From: Colwellia sp. 75C3
GTDB taxonomy: Bacteria; Pseudomonadota; Gammaproteobacteria; Enterobacterales; Alteromonadaceae
Direction: 5' to 3'
Assembly (NCBI RefSeq): GCF_002836255.1
Contig: NZ_PJAU01000051.1
Location: 21,107 to 85,106 of the forward strand
DNA length: 64,000 nt
The notes under the pieces are model-generated. The model was not told the origin of the DNA. It ran no database searches and saw only the letters and a list, made by a program, of their open reading frames with translations. Numbering within the stretch: the stretch's first letter is position 1; every line of letters starts with the position of its first letter. Positions 25,701 to 33,764 of the stretch are shown one piece after another. The position numbers were made by a program, and so were the translations under genes.

Positions 25701-27499
25701 TTCTTTAAGTAGCCTTCTTTATTTTTTGTTTTTATCAGTAGTCGAGTAAAAGAGTTAATAGAGCAATACAAGCCAAAAAAGTGTTCTAACATGCTTGAAA
25801 ATAGGAAAACACTGCTGCCACTTAATAGCGAATCATCAATGTTTACGGTTATCTCTATACCTCGACACATCGCGGTATAACCATCAATAGTTAAAGGCGC
25901 GCTGATCGGTTTTGCATGTACTTTTGTAATGGACTCTATTACCGAGCGGGTAACAGCGGAGCCTTTAAAGTCGTACAAACGCAGTATTTCTTTTAAGGCT
26001 AAGCAGGCGTCATTACCACCGGTTAACGATAAAAAATTTAAATTCAAGTGAGAAATTAATCGCCATCTAGCATGATCTCTTAAAGGCGGTCTAATGACCT
26101 GAGTCGGCTGCATAAGATAACGAATTGCGGAACAAGGTGGCGCACTGTCGGTACATTGTAATTGTGACTCACCGACTGAATAAGGTAACTTCTGTGGTAA
26201 ATCTCGGTTACTACAAGTCGTTTCAATGGTGATGGTACGATCTTCAGGTATGTTTGGATTAAACGATAAATCCACTAACGATAAGAATACGTCTGTACCC
26301 TCATCTCGGTCATAAGTATCAAGTTTGGCATTACGGCGGGCTGCAAACCAAAATGCATGGGAATTGCTTTCTTGTTGCTCGTGATTCATGCCATAAAAAG
26401 GTAGAAAATCAACATCGTCTCCGTAATAAGAGGACGCGGTCACTTGATCAATACTATAAACTTCATAACCTCTTGTTCGGCGTGAGTCAGGCGTTACTTT
26501 ATATTCGTGCTGAGTATGTTCAAGTTTTATCGGATCTGCGCTGTGCGCAAATAAATTCACTACCGGTGTACAGCCTAAATTGAAGGTCGACTTAGCAATA
26601 TTATGTTCAAGTTCGACATTGGTATCGTTAAGATAAATATAAAAATCTAAGGTATCACCATCATGATTTGCTAATTTTTTAGCGAGACCAACAATATCAA
26701 TGAACATGAACTTTTCTGGAAAGGCGAAATACTCGGTTAATAATCTATAACCAATAAAAGAGGACGCCGGGTAGGGCAACATGCCTTCATCCGTTGAAAA
26801 GCCAACTGGTTGAATCGCATTGATGCCCAAATCAATCGGGTGAATATCGTCTTCAGAAGTCGCTATGAAAGTACGGTTACAATCATTGAGTAACATTTCA
26901 TAGAGCGGGTTTATATGCTGTGCTTGTCCTTTAAGATAAAAACGTAGCTTATCTATAGCTAAATCGGCAAAGTTTAACTCTTTAGAGAAGGTTTTAAGTG
27001 ATAGCTTAAGTACACTATCCGCGCCTCTAATACTCGCTGAACCAGGGGTGAAAAAAGGCTTAGCCATTAAAGTGGCTGATGTTATTTCTATCGGCAATAA
27101 CGGGATTTCATAACTGGTGGTAAAACGGCAATTCTCACCTTGAAACTGCGTTGTCTCTAATAAAGTACCGCTAGCAATGGTGTAACTTGAGTCTAATTGC
27201 TCTTTGTCGGCAACAAATTGCACAATAGACATTGCTGGAATAGGGCGTTGATAATGCGGGTACAGAGTACCAAGCAAAGCATCACTTATTTCAGGAAAAT
27301 CATCATCAAGTTTGTGCTGTATACGGGCATTTAAAAAGGCAAAGCTTTCAATCAAACGCGAAACATGTGGGTCTTCAATGCTGTCGTTATTAATACCGAT
27401 ACGCGAGGCTATTTTCGGGTGTTCTTTAGAGAATTCAGCACCTAGCTGGCGTATATAGACCAGCTCTTTTTCATAAAAGGGCAGCAGTTCATCGGACAT
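25664..27499 (-). CDS. tssF: T6SS baseplate subunit TssF
   Basis: 611 residues, normal for TssF (ImpG/VasA). The start MSDELLPFYEKELVYIRQ and FAFLNARIQHKLDDDFPE, with LLGTLYPHYQRPIPAMS shortly after, are strongly conserved family segments. It forms the baseplate wedge with TssG and TssE/TssK. Its ribosome site (AAGGA) lies inside the tail of an upstream 41-codon duplicate of the tssE end, so translation may be coupled to that mini-frame. Confidence 0.95.
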   Translation of the reverse strand: MSDELLPFYEKELVYIRQLGAEFSKEHPKIASRIGINNDSIEDPHVSRLIESFAFLNARIQHKLDDDFPEISDALLGTLYPHYQRPIPAMSIVQFVADKEQLDSSYTIASGTLLETTQFQGENCRFTTSYEIPLLPIEITSATLMAKPFFTPGSASIRGADSVLKLSLKTFSKELNFADLAIDKLRFYLKGQAQHINPLYEMLLNDCNRTFIATSEDDIHPIDLGINAIQPVGFSTDEGMLPYPASSFIGYRLLTEYFAFPEKFMFIDIVGLAKKLANHDGDTLDFYIYLNDTNVELEHNIAKSTFNLGCTPVVNLFAHSADPIKLEHTQHEYKVTPDSRRTRGYEVYSIDQVTASSYYGDDVDFLPFYGMNHEQQESNSHAFWFAARRNAKLDTYDRDEGTDVFLSLVDLSFNPNIPEDRTITIETTCSNRDLPQKLPYSVGESQLQCTDSAPPCSAIRYLMQPTQVIRPPLRDHARWRLISHLNLNFLSLTGGNDACLALKEILRLYDFKGSAVTRSVIESITKVHAKPISAPLTIDGYTAMCRGIEITVNIDDSLLSGSSVFLFSSMLEHFFGLYCSINSFTRLLIKTKNKEGYLKKCPPRAGEKILL

Positions 27500-27709
27500 A
27501 GTTAAAGTTCCTTAACGCTTTCTGTTTGAATAAGAGAGTGAGTAACAGAATCAAGCAGAGAACCATGCATAGACTCATAAACCACTACGTCAGGCAATAT
27601 CGGGAAATTTCGTTGTTCATCGGACATAGTTAAAGTTCCTTAACGCTTACAGAGCGCGTAACAGAATCGAGTATAGAGTCATAAACCACAACTTCTGGTA
27701 GTGGATCGG
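27490..27709 (-). repeat. Imperfect 128-base tandem duplication across the tssE-tssF junction
   Basis: A block starting near 27490 and its copy starting near 27618 share the identical stretch covering the start of tssF and the last codons of tssE, followed by diverged sequence (offset 128 bases). It contains the end of tssE, the intergenic ribosome site and the first codons of tssF. Confidence 0.8.
27502..27627 (-). pseudogene. 41-codon mini-frame made of a tssF start joined to a tssE end
   Basis: The frame opens with MSDE, as tssF does, and continues into LPDVVVYES...LLDSVT...SVKEL, a diverged copy of the tssE C-terminus (LPEVVVYDS...ILDSVT...SVKEL). It fills the gap between tssE and tssF and keeps the same stop/ribosome-site/start arrangement before tssF. 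It is best read as a relic of a partial tandem duplication. Whether the peptide is made is unknown. Confidence 0.7.
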
Positions 27710-28118
27710 CATAAATAACCGTATCAATACGAAAACGTAAGGTGCGGTCTATGCTGTCAGCGTTTTCAATAAAAGAGACTCTGACCGATTTAAATCTAGG
27801 CTCATAAATTTTTAAGGTGCCTTCTAAGTGAATAATAAATTTTTTACGTCGTTCAATATCCATAATGTTAACGGTGGCAAGGTCAGGTAAACCATAATTG
27901 AAAAGTGATTTTTCAACTTCTACCAAGTCACTGCTAGGTTGTATCAGGTGAAAACGGGTATTAAGCAGAGACTCTAGATCTCTTCGAATACTACGGCGTA
28001 ATTGTTTTAATACTTGGTGATGTTCCAATTTTTTTTCTACCTGATTGTGAGGTTCATCATCAAAAAGGCGATCTAAAATGGAAGGGCGTAATTTCTTGTC
28101 TTTATCAATACGTGCCAT
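27630..28118 (-). CDS. tssE: T6SS baseplate subunit TssE (gp25-like)
   Basis: 162 residues. LRPSILDRLFDDEP at the N-terminus, RRDLESLLNTRF, and FNYGLPDLATVNI in the middle are typical of the gp25-like TssE family. TssE is the phage-baseplate-like lysozyme-fold protein at the sheath base. A GGAAG ribosome site lies 5 bases before the ATG. It starts 2 bases after tssC2. Its 3' end has been duplicated toward tssF. Confidence 0.93.
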   Translation of the reverse strand: MARIDKDKKLRPSILDRLFDDEPHNQVEKKLEHHQVLKQLRRSIRRDLESLLNTRFHLIQPSSDLVEVEKSLFNYGLPDLATVNIMDIERRKKFIIHLEGTLKIYEPRFKSVRVSFIENADSIDRTLRFRIDTVIYADPLPEVVVYDSILDSVTRSVSVKEL

Positions 28119-28120
28119 CG

Positions 28121-29641
28121 TTACTTCCTAAAAGAGGCTAGTTCAGTCACTAGTTCCAGCTCTGAAACCATTTGGTCAAGCTGATAATGTGGCTGTATAT
28201 GGATAACGCATAAATAGTGGCCGGGTTTATTTGGATGTTCTTTTACCCGTACATAGCCTTCTTTTAAAGGATATTTTGCTTGTTCTTCCCAATCAAGATC
28301 TTCACTGCCAGTGGTATATTTCATTAGCCATTGTCTGATGTGATCTTCACATTTCTCTGCGCTAATAAAAGAACCGACTTTGTCTCTGACCATCAATTTA
28401 ATAAAATGCGATATTCTTGCGCCACATAAAACATGTTGTAACATTGACGATATTTGAGCATTGGTGGTTGCATCTAACGTCGTGTATTTTTTTGGCTTAT
28501 GCAGTGATTGGTTATTATAAAATGTTGTGTAAGGCGATAAATAACCCTGGCAAAGAGGAATGAAGCCCAGTTCGCTAATGTTCTTTTCGATAGCGTCAGT
28601 AATAATGACGTCAGTCGTTGGTTTAACCGCAATATCATTGGCATCGGTCGCATGACTATCTACCGCTAGCTCTTTAAAAATACCACCAGAAAGTTGGTTT
28701 CTAGGTGCGCCGCGAATATGACCAAACCAACCGATATCGGCAAATTCTCTGATTAATATGCAGCCGAAGGCGTAACAGGCATTGCCCCATAAATTGTTTT
28801 CACCATGGCGAGCGCTTTTTTCATAAAAGTTAATGCCTTTATAACTGCCCATCGTTGTTTGATAAGGACGACGCATTAATATTTTCGGTAAGGCTAAACC
28901 AATAAAACGGGTATCAGGAGATTTTCTTAAGGCATTCCATTTAATGTATTCTGTTTGGCTAAAAACTTTTTCAAAATCGACCGGTAAACCCAAGCCAGAA
29001 AAGTCATCCATACCAAATAAATCACTCGAGGCTGAGGTAATAAAAGGCGAGAAAGAGGCGGCAGCAATTTGTGCAATACCGGCTAAGGTGGCAATGTCGT
29101 CAGTGGGATGATCTTTGCTTACTCGATGACTAATTTCATAATCACCAATAATGGCGCCGTAGGGTTCACCGCCAGGCGTACCGTATTCTTCACTGTATAT
29201 CTTTTGAAATAGCTGACTTTGATCAAATTCCATGGCTTTACTGATATCTTTAACCACTTCAGTCCAGCGTATATTAAGCATCTTTATTTTGATGCTTTGG
29301 TAACCTTCAGCTTGCTTAACCAATAACCATAAGCCGCGCCATGAGGCTTCTAACTTTTGCAGTCTGGCATGATGAATAATTTGATTTACTTGTTCATTTA
29401 TTTGCTCATCAATATCAGCAACAAGTCTAAGTAAGGCATTTCGTACCGTCTTGGCTGACGTTAACTTGCTTTTATCGACAAAGTTTTCAATGCAGTATTG
29501 TAACGCTTTGGTATCGTCTTTTTCAGCGAGCAGCTGCGTTAAATTAGTGATGTAAGCCGATTGCTCCAATACCTCATCAAGAAGTACCGAATCAAGCCGA
29601 GTTGATTCAGGGTTGCTCATTAGTATTGGGGAGTAGGCCAC
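28121..29641 (-). CDS. Second TssC-family protein (ImpD-like sheath paralogue)
   Basis: 506 residues of the VipB/TssC family: KLEASWRGLWLLVKQAE, FDQSQLFQKIYSEEYGTPGG, FIGLALPKILMRRPY and HFIKLMVRDKVGSFIS all match the neighbouring TssC. It is a diverged paralogue of the protein at 29934-31430. A GTG at 29641 is used; the ATG at 29620 is an alternative and neither has a clear ribosome site, so coupling to the preceding small frame is likely. Paired TssC-like genes (ImpC/ImpD) exist in some T6SS loci. Whether this one forms mixed sheaths or a cap is unknown. Confidence 0.88.
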   Translation of the reverse strand: MAYSPILMSNPESTRLDSVLLDEVLEQSAYITNLTQLLAEKDDTKALQYCIENFVDKSKLTSAKTVRNALLRLVADIDEQINEQVNQIIHHARLQKLEASWRGLWLLVKQAEGYQSIKIKMLNIRWTEVVKDISKAMEFDQSQLFQKIYSEEYGTPGGEPYGAIIGDYEISHRVSKDHPTDDIATLAGIAQIAAASFSPFITSASSDLFGMDDFSGLGLPVDFEKVFSQTEYIKWNALRKSPDTRFIGLALPKILMRRPYQTTMGSYKGINFYEKSARHGENNLWGNACYAFGCILIREFADIGWFGHIRGAPRNQLSGGIFKELAVDSHATDANDIAVKPTTDVIITDAIEKNISELGFIPLCQGYLSPYTTFYNNQSLHKPKKYTTLDATTNAQISSMLQHVLCGARISHFIKLMVRDKVGSFISAEKCEDHIRQWLMKYTTGSEDLDWEEQAKYPLKEGYVRVKEHPNKPGHYLCVIHIQPHYQLDQMVSELELVTELASFRK

Positions 29642-29642
29642 G

Positions 29643-29858
29643 TTAAGTTTTGCTTGGTAAAGCAGTGAACGTATAAAGCGTTATTGTTGGATGTGTTAAC
29701 GATAAGGTTAGTGTTAGCTTTAAGTAATTGAATAATAAGGAAACAAATAATAGAGGGCGCTGCTTTAACTGATCGATAAAAGCCAATGACAGTTGCGCAT
29801 AATTGGCAATCGTCATCAATGCTTTATCGTCTTTGGTAAAAGTAACACCCTGCTTCAT
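29643..29858 (-). CDS. Small protein between the two tssC genes
   Basis: 71 residues with a good ribosome site (AAGGGAA, 6 bases from the ATG). It starts with a soluble stretch (MKQGVTFTKDDKALMTIANY) and ends in a hydrophobic, Leu/Thr-rich half. It stops one base before the GTG of the second tssC. No family is recognised. Its real ribosome site and tight packing argue that it is translated, at least to couple tssC2. Confidence 0.5.
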   Translation of the reverse strand: MKQGVTFTKDDKALMTIANYAQLSLAFIDQLKQRPLLFVSLLFNYLKLTLTLSLTHPTITLYTFTALPSKT

Positions 29859-29881
29859 TATTTATTCCCTTAATAGTTGCA

Positions 29882-29920
29882 GGTAATACCGTTTGGCGAT
29901 ATTAGCCAAATGATATTACC
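29882..29920 (-). other. Stem-loop after tssC
   Basis: Arms GGTAATA / TATTACC and TTTGGC / GCCAAA, interrupted by three unpaired bases on each side, with a 7-base loop. It lies between the tssC stop and the next ribosome site. No T-run follows, so it may protect the tssBC transcript end or partly attenuate downstream genes. Confidence 0.6.
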
Positions 29921-29933
29921 TAACGTAGTTCAA

Positions 29934-31430
29934 TTAGCTAGCTTTTGGAATCTTAGCGACTAGTCTAAGGGAAGCACTTAGCTCTTCCATTTGTAACCAA
30001 GGGCATAAATGTGCAATAGCACTATAAGAGCCAGGCTGACCTGGAACTTCTTTAACTTCTACCTTAGCTTCTCTTAATGGATACTGTGCTTTCATTTCAG
30101 CACTCGCATCAGAACTGTTATTTACATAACTGTTAATCCACTTGTTAAGCCATTCTTCAGCTTCAGATGCTTCAACAAATGAACCAATTTTATCGCGGCC
30201 CATTACTTTTAAGAAGTGTGCAATACGTGCAGTTGCCATGATGTAAGGTAAACGAGCAGAGATTGCATAGTTAGCTGTTACATCTGGGTCATCAAACGTT
30301 TTAGGTTTTTGAGTCGTTTGTGCACCAAAGAATACTGCGTAATCAGTATTTTTATAATGACATAACGGTAAAAAGCCTAACTTGCTTAATTCAGCTTCAC
30401 GACGGTCAGTAATACCAATTTCGGTAGGACACTGTTGATCAACATCACCATCATCACTAACAAAAGTATGGCTTGGTAAACCGGTAACTTTACCGCCACC
30501 TTCAGCGCCACGAATACTTGTACACCAACCATATTCAGCGAAAGATTTTGCTAATGTTGCGCCCATTGCGTAAGCAGCATTCATCCAACAGTAACTGTCA
30601 TGTTTGCCTTGAAGCTGATTGCCCCTTTCATCAAGCGAACCTTCTTCAAAGTTGAATGCTTCAATTGGCTTGGTATCTTGACCGTAAGGTAAACGTGCTA
30701 ATACACGTGGCATAGTCAAGGTAACAAAACGTGAATCATCACTGTCACGGAAACTACGCCATTTGATGTATTCAGCAGAATCAAAGATTTTTTCTAAATC
30801 ACGTGGTTTAGACAATTCAGCAAATGATTCAAAACCAAACATTTCTGGGGCAGTAGCCGCAATAAATGGACAGAAGCCAGCGGCAGCGATATTTGAGATA
30901 TTTGATAATAAATCTACGTCATTTGGATGAGATGAAAATTCAAAATCACCAATTAATGCTGCATAAGGTTCACCACCGGCCGTACCAAATTCACTTTCGT
31001 AAATCTTTTTAAAGGTCTGGCTTTGATCAAATTCAACCGCTTTTTCAAGATCTTTATAAATTTCTTTTTTACTGATATTAAGCACACGAATTTTTAATTG
31101 TGAGCTAGTTTCAGAGTTCATCACAGTGTGATGCAGACCACGCCATGAGCCTTCAAGTTTATTAAACTTTTGCTCTTGCATAATCGCAGAAAGCTGAGTA
31201 GACAAAGCAACGTCAATAGCATCGATTGCAGCATTGATGGTAACCGTTAAGCTTTTATCCCAAGAAACAGTGCCGTTCATTGCTTCTTGCGTAAGCGTTT
31301 TTAATAATGCTTCGGTTTCGTCTCTAGGGGTTTGTTTAGTTGCTGAGATAGCTTGTTCTAAAAAGCTAGCTTCTACTACATCACCAGCACTTGCTTCTGC
31401 TTGGTTGGATAAAGTTTCTTCAATAGACAT
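29934..31430 (-). CDS. tssC: T6SS contractile sheath large subunit TssC (VipB)
   Basis: 498 residues. Conserved segments include [55 protein letters not shown] and the C-terminal [16 protein letters not shown]. With TssB it forms the contractile tail sheath around the Hcp tube. The start codon overlaps the tssB stop (TAATG), giving coupled, roughly equimolar translation. A stem-loop follows. Confidence 0.96.
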   Translation of the reverse strand: MSIEETLSNQAEASAGDVVEASFLEQAISATKQTPRDETEALLKTLTQEAMNGTVSWDKSLTVTINAAIDAIDVALSTQLSAIMQEQKFNKLEGSWRGLHHTVMNSETSSQLKIRVLNISKKEIYKDLEKAVEFDQSQTFKKIYESEFGTAGGEPYAALIGDFEFSSHPNDVDLLSNISNIAAAGFCPFIAATAPEMFGFESFAELSKPRDLEKIFDSAEYIKWRSFRDSDDSRFVTLTMPRVLARLPYGQDTKPIEAFNFEEGSLDERGNQLQGKHDSYCWMNAAYAMGATLAKSFAEYGWCTSIRGAEGGGKVTGLPSHTFVSDDGDVDQQCPTEIGITDRREAELSKLGFLPLCHYKNTDYAVFFGAQTTQKPKTFDDPDVTANYAISARLPYIMATARIAHFLKVMGRDKIGSFVEASEAEEWLNKWINSYVNNSSDASAEMKAQYPLREAKVEVKEVPGQPGSYSAIAHLCPWLQMEELSASLRLVAKIPKAS

Positions 31431-31948
31431 TACTTATCTCCTTCATTATTAGCATCAACACCTAGCTCACCAGATAAAGTAGAAAGCGCTTCAGTATTAT
31501 TTAGAATGTTTTCTAAAAGGTCTTCTAACTCTTCAGAGCGATCCGCTTTACTTAATAAATCACGTAATCTGTCACGTGTTTGTAGTAATTTTTTAAGCGG
31601 TTCAACTTGTTCGACAATTTTATGCGGTTCAAAGTCTTCCATGTGGTTAAAGTTAAGATTAACCTCCATTTGACTGCCATTACCCGCTAACGTGTTTTCA
31701 ACTTGTAAATTTAACTTAGGCGCAGTTTTTGACATGATGTCATTAAAGTTATCACGGTCTATTTGTGAAAACTTTCTGTCTTTTAATGCTTTTTTATCTT
31801 TGGTATTATCACCAGAATAATCACCCATGACACCCATAACAAAAGGCAATTCCTTTTTAGCTACAGCGCCATTCGTTTCCACATCATAAGTAATGTGTAC
31901 GCGAGGTTTCCTTACTCTTTTCAGTTTGTTATGAATACTTTCACTCAT
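31430..31948 (-). CDS. tssB: T6SS contractile sheath small subunit TssB (VipA)
   Basis: 172 residues. N-terminal [35 protein letters not shown] and the motif [13 protein letters not shown] mark TssB. It pairs with TssC in the sheath, and the TssB-TssC helical contact is also where ClpV reads the contracted state. The upstream gap to tssA holds a hairpin, and ttttctccg-type purine-rich sequence on the minus strand supplies the ribosome site. Confidence 0.96.
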   Translation of the reverse strand: MSESIHNKLKRVRKPRVHITYDVETNGAVAKKELPFVMGVMGDYSGDNTKDKKALKDRKFSQIDRDNFNDIMSKTAPKLNLQVENTLAGNGSQMEVNLNFNHMEDFEPHKIVEQVEPLKKLLQTRDRLRDLLSKADRSEELEDLLENILNNTEALSTLSGELGVDANNEGDK

Positions 31949-32002
31949 GTTTTTCTCCGTGTATAAAAATTAATTTGATTGTTAACAATAACTTTTCATC
32001 AG

Positions 32003-32027
32003 CGTATAAGTTTTGACAGCTTATACG
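32003..32027 (-). other. Stem-loop between tssA and tssB
   Basis: Arms CGTATAAG / CTTATACG around a 9-base loop. With the hairpin at 29882-29920 it brackets tssB-tssC on the transcript. It could set a processed 5' end or block read-back. No terminator-type T-run follows in the direction of transcription. Confidence 0.5.
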
Positions 32028-32038
32028 TTGAAAAAATA

Positions 32039-33163
32039 TTAATCGTCGTCAACACTTACTCCGGTAAGAGAGCTATAGGTATCTCTTGAAGACGAATCAG
32101 GAATTAACTCTTTCATCAACTCTTCAAGCGGCATATTCCCCCACCTCACTGTTTTCGTTAACATAAATGATATAGGTGAGTGTGGTTCTGTTTTCTTAAA
32201 ATAGTCAGCAATTATATTAAGTTGCTTAAATGCATCGTCTCGTGAGTTCAATGCGGCAGTAATATTATTTGATTGTGAAGCGTTTGCAGTGACTTCGGGT
32301 TGATCGATCAATTCATCACTCTGTTCATCACTTTCACTGGTCTCAATAACAATAGGTAGCTTAGCTTTCGCTATGTGATTGATCGCACCTTTAGCACCTT
32401 CAAGCAGTTCAATTATCTTACTGGTTGGTGGCGCTTCAGAACGGCCACACAATTCAATTAATAACGCATCAACGGCTTTGTATTCAGTGATACATACATC
32501 GATATCATCATATAAATTTGCATAATATTCATTTGAAGATTGACCCACCGCTTTTTCAATGTTGTCCATTGAAAAACCATTTCTTTCTATTTGGTTTCGT
32601 TGTTTATTTTCATCAGACATGCGACTAACATCTACTGCTTGCTGATATTGCCAAAAAGAGTAGGGTTCGGAAGCGGCATCCTCGGTAATAAACGAGTTAC
32701 GGATAGGTGTTAATAAAACGCCATCGGCACCTTCACCGTTTAATCCCGCTATAGGCGCAACGCGAGTTTCAATGCCATCTTCATCTTCTACTGGATATAA
32801 GCCTTGTTCCCAATAGTTTTCAATTAATTGTCTGATTAAGGTAAAGCCATCTTTAAGGCCTTGGAAGCCAGATTTTCTTACTAACGCTTCGGTAAGCCAA
32901 CAGGCAATTTCAATATCTTTAGCTTGAGTCGCTATCAATTTGGGCGCTAATGAAAATATTTTCCCCCAGTGTTCTTGTGCTTCAGTATTGTCACCATCAA
33001 ACATGTTATTGCGTTCAGCATCGCGGGCTGCACGTCTTGCGTCTTTTATTTGGGAATAATTTGAAGAATAAGCTGTATCAATACGTGGGTCATTACCAAC
33101 GCTAAGTTCACCTTCAATAGGGGATAGCAGGTATGAAATATCAATTAGTGCAGGTGAGGGCAT
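32039..33163 (-). CDS. tssA: T6SS assembly protein TssA
   Basis: 374 residues with an ImpA N-terminal domain: ISYLLSPIEGELSVGNDPR, then DIEIACWLTEALVRKSGFQG and ENYWEQGLYPVEDEDG. The C-terminus includes the short WGNMPLEELMKELIPD motif shared by TssA proteins with sheath- or baseplate-contacting tails. TssA primes baseplate and tail polymerisation. It is the first gene of the minus-strand operon, so its promoter lies in the 601-base divergent region. Confidence 0.92.
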   Translation of the reverse strand: MPSPALIDISYLLSPIEGELSVGNDPRIDTAYSSNYSQIKDARRAARDAERNNMFDGDNTEAQEHWGKIFSLAPKLIATQAKDIEIACWLTEALVRKSGFQGLKDGFTLIRQLIENYWEQGLYPVEDEDGIETRVAPIAGLNGEGADGVLLTPIRNSFITEDAASEPYSFWQYQQAVDVSRMSDENKQRNQIERNGFSMDNIEKAVGQSSNEYYANLYDDIDVCITEYKAVDALLIELCGRSEAPPTSKIIELLEGAKGAINHIAKAKLPIVIETSESDEQSDELIDQPEVTANASQSNNITAALNSRDDAFKQLNIIADYFKKTEPHSPISFMLTKTVRWGNMPLEELMKELIPDSSSRDTYSSLTGVSVDDD

Positions 33164-33764
33164 TGAATCTATGATCTCCGTATATTTAGTGTTATGTAGT
33201 CCTTCTGGCTGAGAAGATTATTATGTAATGGCTTTATTTGCAATAGATGCGATAAATATTTATTAACAATATAATTACATTGGTTAGCAAGTCTTTCAAC
33301 AGCTTGGAAATAGTTAAAAATCACTTAATTTCAATTAAATTAGTGGCTTATGTCGGTGGTGTTGGCGGGTTTTATCTTGCGAGAGTTATTGTACAAAGGG
33401 ATAATGCTACAATGTTAATTTTGATGGCTTTTCATATTAATCATCTGTAACATGAACGTCAATTTATCTGTTCAGTTGGTAGTACACTTTAATTTTGTAG
33501 TAATACATACGTTGGTTGTTGAGTTTCAACGCCGTTATTAATCTTATGTACCACGTCTTAAAGTCTAAAATATCCATCATATAACAACATAGGTTTAACA
33601 CCTTTATAATGTTAGGCCCCATTTAAATTACCCGCTACTTTGCGGTATGGCAGTAATGCATGAATAAAATAAATAAATAGATAATTTAATTATTTATACC
33701 GAGTAAGAACATGAAGTTCTTTGATTAATAATGATGATGAGGTTCCTTATCAAGGAATGATTTT
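33164..33764. promoter_or_regulatory. 601-base divergent intergenic region of the T6SS
   Basis: AT-rich region between tssA (minus) and fha (plus), which must hold the two outward T6SS promoters. No gene-sized frame was found. A GG-N10-GC arrangement near 33366-33380 is only a poor sigma-54 match. AT-rich stretches with -10-like sequences lie near 33661-33705. No operator could be assigned. Confidence 0.5.

Noticed and set aside
33364..33382. Possible sigma-54 promoter in the T6SS divergent region
   Set aside because: GG-N10-GC spacing is present, but the -24 box lacks the conserved C and A, unlike the strong match before nnrS.
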